A stretch of 18,196 nucleotides of DNA, from positions 1-18,196 of the forward strand of contig DFGL01000063.1 of assembly GCA_002371215.1 (NCBI GenBank), read 5' to 3'. Position numbers and translations under genes: made by a program. This document shows positions 14,973 through 18,196 of this stretch, one piece after another (position 1 is the first letter of the stretch; each line of letters begins with the position of its first letter). This DNA is from Ruminococcaceae bacterium UBA3751 (lineage in GTDB: Bacteria; Bacillota; Clostridia; Oscillospirales; Acutalibacteraceae). The notes below the pieces were generated by a model. That model saw only the letters and a program-made list of their open reading frames with translations, made no database searches and was not told where the DNA came from.

Positions 14973-15572
14973 ATGCATATAGTTTGTCTTGATTTAGAAG
15001 GCGTTCTTGTTCCTGAAATCTGGATTGCTTTTTCAGAGGCGAGCGGTATTCCTGAGCTTAAGCTCACAACACGCGATGAACCCGATTATAATAAGCTTAT
15101 GAATTACAGGCTTAATATTCTCAGAGAGCACGGTTTGGGCTTAAAGGAAATACAGGATACGATTGAAAAAATAGAGCCCCTTGAAGGCGCAAAGGATTTC
15201 CTTGACGCATTAAGAGAACTCGGTCAGGTAATTATTATCAGCGATACGTTTACTCAGTTTGCCGCACCGCTTATGAAAAAGCTCGGCTATCCTACTCTTA
15301 TGTGTAACGAGCTTGTTATAGATGAAAACGGGATGGTAAGCGATTTTAAAATGCGCTGCGAAAAGAGTAAGCTCACAACCGTTAAAGCTTTGCAGTCAAT
15401 AGGATATGATACTATTGCGAGCGGAGACAGCTTTAACGACCTTGCAATGATTGAAGCGAGCAAGGCGGGCTTCCTTTTCAGAACTACCGAGCAGATTAAG
15501 AAGGATTATCCTCAGTATCCCGCTTTTGAAACATACGAAGATTTGTTAAACGCAATTAAATCAGTTGTTTAG
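14973..15572 (+). CDS. thrH: ThrH: phosphoserine phosphatase / homoserine phosphotransferase
   Basis: A 199-residue HAD-superfamily protein closely resembling Pseudomonas ThrH across its length. Family work showed that ThrH dephosphorylates phosphoserine and can transfer the phosphate to homoserine, linking serine and threonine synthesis. HAD motif I is DLEGVLVPE (Asp7 nucleophile; Glu9 at the position that is usually Asp, as in known ThrH). Motif II is Ser90 in IISDTFTQF, motif III is Lys131 or Lys133 and motif IV is GDSFND (Asp152, Asp156). The characteristic WIAFSE and TTRDEPDYNKLM segments are present. A GCGGAGG ribosome binding site precedes the ATG. No serB, thrB or thrC is in the window, so whether it fills in for either cannot be told here. 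Twenty bp separate it from the phosphoribosyltransferase gene. Confidence 0.92.
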   Translation: MHIVCLDLEGVLVPEIWIAFSEASGIPELKLTTRDEPDYNKLMNYRLNILREHGLGLKEIQDTIEKIEPLEGAKDFLDALRELGQVIIISDTFTQFAAPLMKKLGYPTLMCNELVIDENGMVSDFKMRCEKSKLTTVKALQSIGYDTIASGDSFNDLAMIEASKAGFLFRTTEQIKKDYPQYPAFETYEDLLNAIKSVV

Positions 15573-15584
15573 GAGAGATTTATA

Positions 15585-16211
15585 ATGAAAAGAATTGTAT
15601 CATTAGTTTTAAGCATAATTATGCTTATGTCAGTTGTTACTGCAATTCCTGCAACTGCACAGGCTAAAAGCGCCTCTTATACGGTAGCAGCTCTCAAAGC
15701 TTCCAAAAAAACTCATAATAAAAAAGCTAGGAAGCTTTATTTAAAGAAAATCAGTAAACTTAAGAATAAAGGTTACGACGTAATGTATTGTATTAAAGAT
15801 ATTACGGGCGACAAAATTGTTGACTTAATTCTAGATTATCATACATATGAAGGCGGAAGCGGTGACACATTTAATATTTACACTTATAAAAGCGGAAAGG
15901 TTAAATGTATTCTTAAATACGGACAATACGGTATGAATTATTTACATTACTATAAGAAATCAAAAGGTTTAGTAATGTACTGTTCGGGACACGGTCACGA
16001 ATCTTATACATATATTAAATATTCAGGCGGAAAGTTTAAGACTGTTGCACAGCGCGGACGTATGTCGGTTAACGGTGGTAATGACTATAACGGTGAATGG
16101 GTTTATTATATAGGTAAAGACTTAACGGATGAGGCTACGAAAAGTGAATTCAATGCAGCCAAAAAAACTGCAATTAAAGGTAGCAAGACAAATATTACGT
16201 TTAAATATTAA
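15585..16211 (+). CDS. Small secreted protein of unknown function
   Basis: Not recognised as a named family. The 208-residue protein opens with a clear signal peptide (MKRIVSLVLSIIMLMSVV then TAIPATAQA) with likely cleavage after AQA near residue 27. The mature part is basic and rich in Lys, Gly and Tyr. It has a helical start (about 35-62) followed by beta-strand-like repeats. One segment, DITGDKIVDLILDY, resembles the calcium-binding D-x-[TN]-G-D-x-x-x-[DE]-L loop of FG-GAP/VCBS-like proteins. This kind of small exported protein is common in gut Clostridia, but I can assign no job. It lies 12 bp after thrH, with AGGAG overlapping the thrH stop, and ends at the bidirectional terminator, so it is the last gene of the alaS run. 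It shares no obvious domain with the other exported protein in the window. Confidence 0.75.
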   Translation: MKRIVSLVLSIIMLMSVVTAIPATAQAKSASYTVAALKASKKTHNKKARKLYLKKISKLKNKGYDVMYCIKDITGDKIVDLILDYHTYEGGSGDTFNIYTYKSGKVKCILKYGQYGMNYLHYYKKSKGLVMYCSGHGHESYTYIKYSGGKFKTVAQRGRMSVNGGNDYNGEWVYYIGKDLTDEATKSEFNAAKKTAIKGSKTNITFKY

Positions 16212-16250
16212 TTCTTAATCTTTTTCTAATTTGATATTAATTTGATTAAT

Positions 16251-16288
16251 AAAAAAACGGCTTGTTCAACAAGCCGTTTTATTTTATT
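16251..16288. terminator. Bidirectional intrinsic terminator between converging genes
   Basis: An 8-bp GC-containing stem, ACGGCTTG with CAAGCCGT, closes a TTCAA loop. It is flanked by AAAAAA on the left and TTTT-ATTTTATT on the right. It therefore works as an intrinsic terminator for the plus-strand alaS-to-secreted-protein run and, read in reverse, for the minus-strand oxidoreductase ending at 16293. Confidence 0.9.
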
Positions 16289-16292
16289 ATAT

Positions 16293-17855
16293 TTATCTTT
16301 TAATGTCGTCCCATTTTGTTCCGCCAACCTGGAAGAGGTCGTCAAATTTGTAAACGTTACACTCATCCTTAGTGTGGTTAGGATACCAAACCTGTGCAAA
16401 GAACGGGTTAGTTCTTGCAATGTTATCATAATCCCAAGCTTTCTGAGGAACGTAACATTCGGGGCACCAGTGTCCGCCAAGAAGGATAAGGTTGGGTGAA
16501 GCTTCAAATTCTGCACCGCAGTAACCGCATTTCCACTTAAGCTTTGTTGCAAGGTCGCCCTTCTTCATCTTATCGCTTAAGCATTCTCCGCCGCGGAATT
16601 TAGCAGCCTGCTTCATATCCTCAATATCAAGCTCGCTTTCAGGCTTTGATTCATCATAACCGTGGTCAAGCTTATACTGCTCAGCGTCAGCTGTATCCTT
16701 TTCAAACTTACGAATTGGGAAGTCCTCCCACTTTTTCGGGATAGCTTTGTAGTCCTCAATTGTTCCGTAGTAAGCGGAAATTCTCTGGGGATGTACCTTA
16801 GCAACCCAGTCAAGTGTACCGAAATCTCTTGTTTTAGCAAGAGCCTTCATAAACGGCTTAGCTGCTGCAGCAACTGCGCTCTTGGGAAGATACCTCGGAA
16901 TTCTGAAATAGAATTCAACCTGGTTAGCAAGTCTGTTAAAGTATTCCTTAACGGGAAGATTCTCACGGAAGTGAAGGAATTCTTCAAGCTTGTCGCCGTC
17001 TGCATAGAACTGACCGTGGAAATTCTTTGTAATAAACCAGTTGGGCTCAAAGAGCTTTTCAGGGCCTGCAAGACCAAGCGTTCCGAGAAGAAGCTGCTCA
17101 AATTCATAGTTTGAAATTCTGTATTCCTTACCTGAACCGATGTTGAAGTAATGATTCCAGAAATCAGAACCGAGATTGCCTTTTGCATCCTCAAGAACGA
17201 GATTGCACATAAGGCGTCCGCTGTCCTCAACGGTACACCATTCAAGAACGCCGTTAATTGGAACGTGGAACATAATCGGGTCCATATTCTTAAGAATATT
17301 CGGATAAAGAATACCGCTCTGACGCATTACTACCCAGTTTTTAATTCCGCTTTCAACGAAGGTGCGTTCTGCAACTACTTTTGAAACAGCGTAATGGTCG
17401 TAAATAGAAACCTTAATCGGGTCTCCGCAGCGTCCCCAGTGAATGGGATAATTTCTGTCGCCGGTTTCAGCAACAGTACCTATGTAACAAACTTTAATTG
17501 CGTCTGGGTCCTGCTGAGCGAGAACTGCTTTACAGATGTTCTCAGCAGCGCCGATATTTGTTTTCTGAGTTCTATACGGCTTCCAGTCAGCTGCGGGGGA
17601 TACCATACCGCCAACATGAAGAACATAGTCGGAACCTGTTACACCTTCAAGAATTGAACGGTAATCCGTAAGGTCGCCCCATACAATATTTACGTTTGGC
17701 TTAGCTGCTAAATCCTTAAGCTTTTCGATATTCTTAGGACTCTTTCTTGCTAAGATTTTAAGGTTAATCTCGTTGGGATGCTTAATTATTTCCTGAACGG
17801 CAGCCCATCCCATATTACCGGTACCACCGGTAAGGAATACAGTTTTCTTTGCCAT
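16293..17855 (-). CDS. Extended SDR NAD(P)-dependent oxidoreductase with C-terminal zinc ribbon
   Basis: A 520-residue protein in two parts. Residues 1 to about 300 form an extended short-chain dehydrogenase/epimerase: the NAD-binding TGGTGNMGWAA motif at 9-19, Asp61 in WGDLTDY, the LHVGGMV strand, Thr127 in YIGTVAE and the catalytic YxxxK as Tyr155 and Lys159 in YAVSK. Such enzymes act on nucleotide sugars, steroids or other carbonyl/hydroxyl groups; the substrate is not evident. Residues about 300-430 are unassigned. Near the C-terminus, a four-Cys zinc ribbon is formed by Cys443/Cys446 (KCGYCGAEF) and Cys464/Cys467 (HWCPECY), 21 residues apart. A conserved-looking AQVWYPNH tail follows. 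No signal peptide or membrane span is seen, so it is probably cytoplasmic. An AGGAGGT ribosome binding site and a good promoter precede it. It is transcribed alone, divergent from metK. Confidence 0.82.
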   Translation of the reverse strand: MAKKTVFLTGGTGNMGWAAVQEIIKHPNEINLKILARKSPKNIEKLKDLAAKPNVNIVWGDLTDYRSILEGVTGSDYVLHVGGMVSPAADWKPYRTQKTNIGAAENICKAVLAQQDPDAIKVCYIGTVAETGDRNYPIHWGRCGDPIKVSIYDHYAVSKVVAERTFVESGIKNWVVMRQSGILYPNILKNMDPIMFHVPINGVLEWCTVEDSGRLMCNLVLEDAKGNLGSDFWNHYFNIGSGKEYRISNYEFEQLLLGTLGLAGPEKLFEPNWFITKNFHGQFYADGDKLEEFLHFRENLPVKEYFNRLANQVEFYFRIPRYLPKSAVAAAAKPFMKALAKTRDFGTLDWVAKVHPQRISAYYGTIEDYKAIPKKWEDFPIRKFEKDTADAEQYKLDHGYDESKPESELDIEDMKQAAKFRGGECLSDKMKKGDLATKLKWKCGYCGAEFEASPNLILLGGHWCPECYVPQKAWDYDNIARTNPFFAQVWYPNHTKDECNVYKFDDLFQVGGTKWDDIKR

Positions 17856-17896
17856 AAATATACCTCCTGAATTTATGGATTTATTTGTACTTCTTA

Positions 17897-17925
17897 ATTA
17901 TAAACTAAATATAAACAAATTACAA
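17897..17925 (-). promoter_or_regulatory. Sigma-A-type promoter for the SDR-zinc ribbon gene
   Basis: Read on the minus strand, TTGTAA (17925-17920) and a perfect TATAAT (17902-17897) are 17 bp apart. They lie about 40 bases ahead of the start codon at 17855. Confidence 0.65.
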
Positions 17926-17945
17926 GTAAATTTACAAATAATATG

Positions 17946-17974
17946 TTGACATATAGATTAAAATGAGTTATTAT
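17946..17974 (+). promoter_or_regulatory. Sigma-A-type promoter for the metK transcript
   Basis: A consensus TTGACA (17946-17951) is followed after exactly 17 bp by TATTAT (17969-17974). The predicted start, near 17981, coincides with the 5' strand of riboswitch helix P1, so the leader begins with the aptamer. Confidence 0.75.
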
Positions 17975-17980
17975 TATTAA

Positions 17981-18078
17981 AAATTATCAAGAGCAGCCGA
18001 GTGAACAGGCATTATGACGCTGCAGCAACCTGCCAATAGGTAAGGTGCTAATACCTGCGGTTTAGCCGAGTGATGAGT
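17981..18078 (+). ncRNA. SAM-I riboswitch (S-box) aptamer in the metK leader
   Basis: The element carries the S-box landmarks in order. These are TTATCAAGAG, GCAGCAACC (18022-18030), AAGGTGCTAATACCTGC (18042-18058) and GATGAG at the 3' end. Readable helices: P1 TTATC (17984-17988) with GATGA (18072-18076); P2 GCAGC (17993-17997) with GCTGC (18019-18023); inner P2 AGTG (18000-18003) with CATT (18010-18013); P3 AGGTA (18038-18042) with TACCT (18052-18056); a short P4 CGG (18058-18060) with CCG (18066-18068). The pseudoknot pairs CAGG (18006-18009) with CCTG (18029-18032). In this family, bound S-adenosylmethionine stabilises P1 and shuts off transcription. Sitting ahead of metK, it would give feedback control of SAM synthesis. 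Confidence 0.93.
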
Positions 18079-18093
18079 AATAATGAAATTTGC

Positions 18094-18124
18094 TCATACG
18101 TTTGCGTATGATTTTTTATTTTGG
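18094..18124 (+). terminator. Riboswitch-controlled terminator before metK
   Basis: TCATACG (18094-18100) pairs with CGTATGA (18105-18111) around a TTTG loop and runs into TTTTTTATTTT, a standard intrinsic terminator. Its left arm is also the partner of an alternative helix: ATGAGTAA (18073-18080) can pair with TTGCTCAT (18090-18097). Without SAM that antiterminator would form and metK is read; with SAM, P1 holds the ATGA strand and the terminator forms. Confidence 0.88.
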
Positions 18125-18134
18125 AGGTTTGAAT

Positions 18135-18196
18135 ATGTCTAAGTTTTTGTTTACAAGCGAGTCCGTAACAAAAGGACATCCGGATAAAATCTGCGA
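18135..18196 (+). CDS. metK: S-adenosylmethionine synthetase, 5' end only
   Basis: The first 20 codons, MSKFLFTSESVTKGHPDKIC, are the near-invariant N-terminus of MetK, which makes S-adenosylmethionine from methionine and ATP. The GHPDK motif contributes to ATP binding. A TTGGAGG ribosome binding site lies 7 bases before the ATG. The gene runs off the right edge. Its control by the SAM-I riboswitch immediately upstream confirms the call. Confidence 0.96.
   Translation, partial: MSKFLFTSESVTKGHPDKIC

Noticed and set aside
16662..17114. 150-residue open frame antisense to the SDR gene
   Set aside because: Contained within a coding region with clear SDR motifs; composition is Leu/Ser/Cys-rich without family features.

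Overview
The window comes from an A+T-rich, spore-forming Gram-positive bacterium, most likely a gut Clostridia member of the Oscillospirales/Ruminococcaceae type. This is inferred from two small spore-coat proteins, RNase M5, a YdbC-type PC4 protein, TmcAL, strong GGAGG ribosome binding sites and a SAM-I riboswitch ahead of metK. No 16S or other decisive marker is present, so the genus is not claimed. Nothing in the window looks mobile: there is no integrase, insertion sequence, tRNA or CRISPR array.

Layout. (1) Positions 38-523, minus strand: two short CotF-type spore-coat genes. (2) 595-7360, plus strand: a tight run of beta-galactosidase, a ComEC-like DNA channel protein, DNA polymerase III delta (holA) and RNase M5 (rnmV). 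It closes with a hairpin that contains the rnmV stop codon in its loop. (3) 7377-9740, minus strand: a secreted transglutaminase-like protein and tmcAL (tRNA-Met cytidine acetate ligase). (4) 9841-11327, plus strand: acetate kinase (TTG start) and a YdbC-type ssDNA-binding protein, followed by a strong hairpin. (5) 11411-16211, plus strand: alaS, a HIT protein, an APRT-like phosphoribosyltransferase, thrH and a small secreted protein, with gaps of -1 to 20 bp, ending at a bidirectional terminator. (6) 16293-17855, minus strand: an extended SDR oxidoreductase with a C-terminal zinc ribbon. (7) 17946-18196, plus strand: a promoter, a SAM-I riboswitch with a readable antiterminator/terminator switch, and the first codons of metK.

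How the parts fit. Most genes are housekeeping: replication, 5S rRNA maturation, tRNA charging and modification, acetate formation and SAM synthesis. The two exported proteins and the SDR-zinc ribbon protein are the least understood. I did not find a convincing new multi-gene system. The points most worth a second look are the SDR-zinc ribbon fusion, a ComEC whose C-terminal domain lacks the metal-binding motif, the zero-gap lacZ-comEC junction without a ribosome binding site, the terminators built into or beside coding ends, and the fully legible metK riboswitch. No gene-free stretch exceeds 300 bases.
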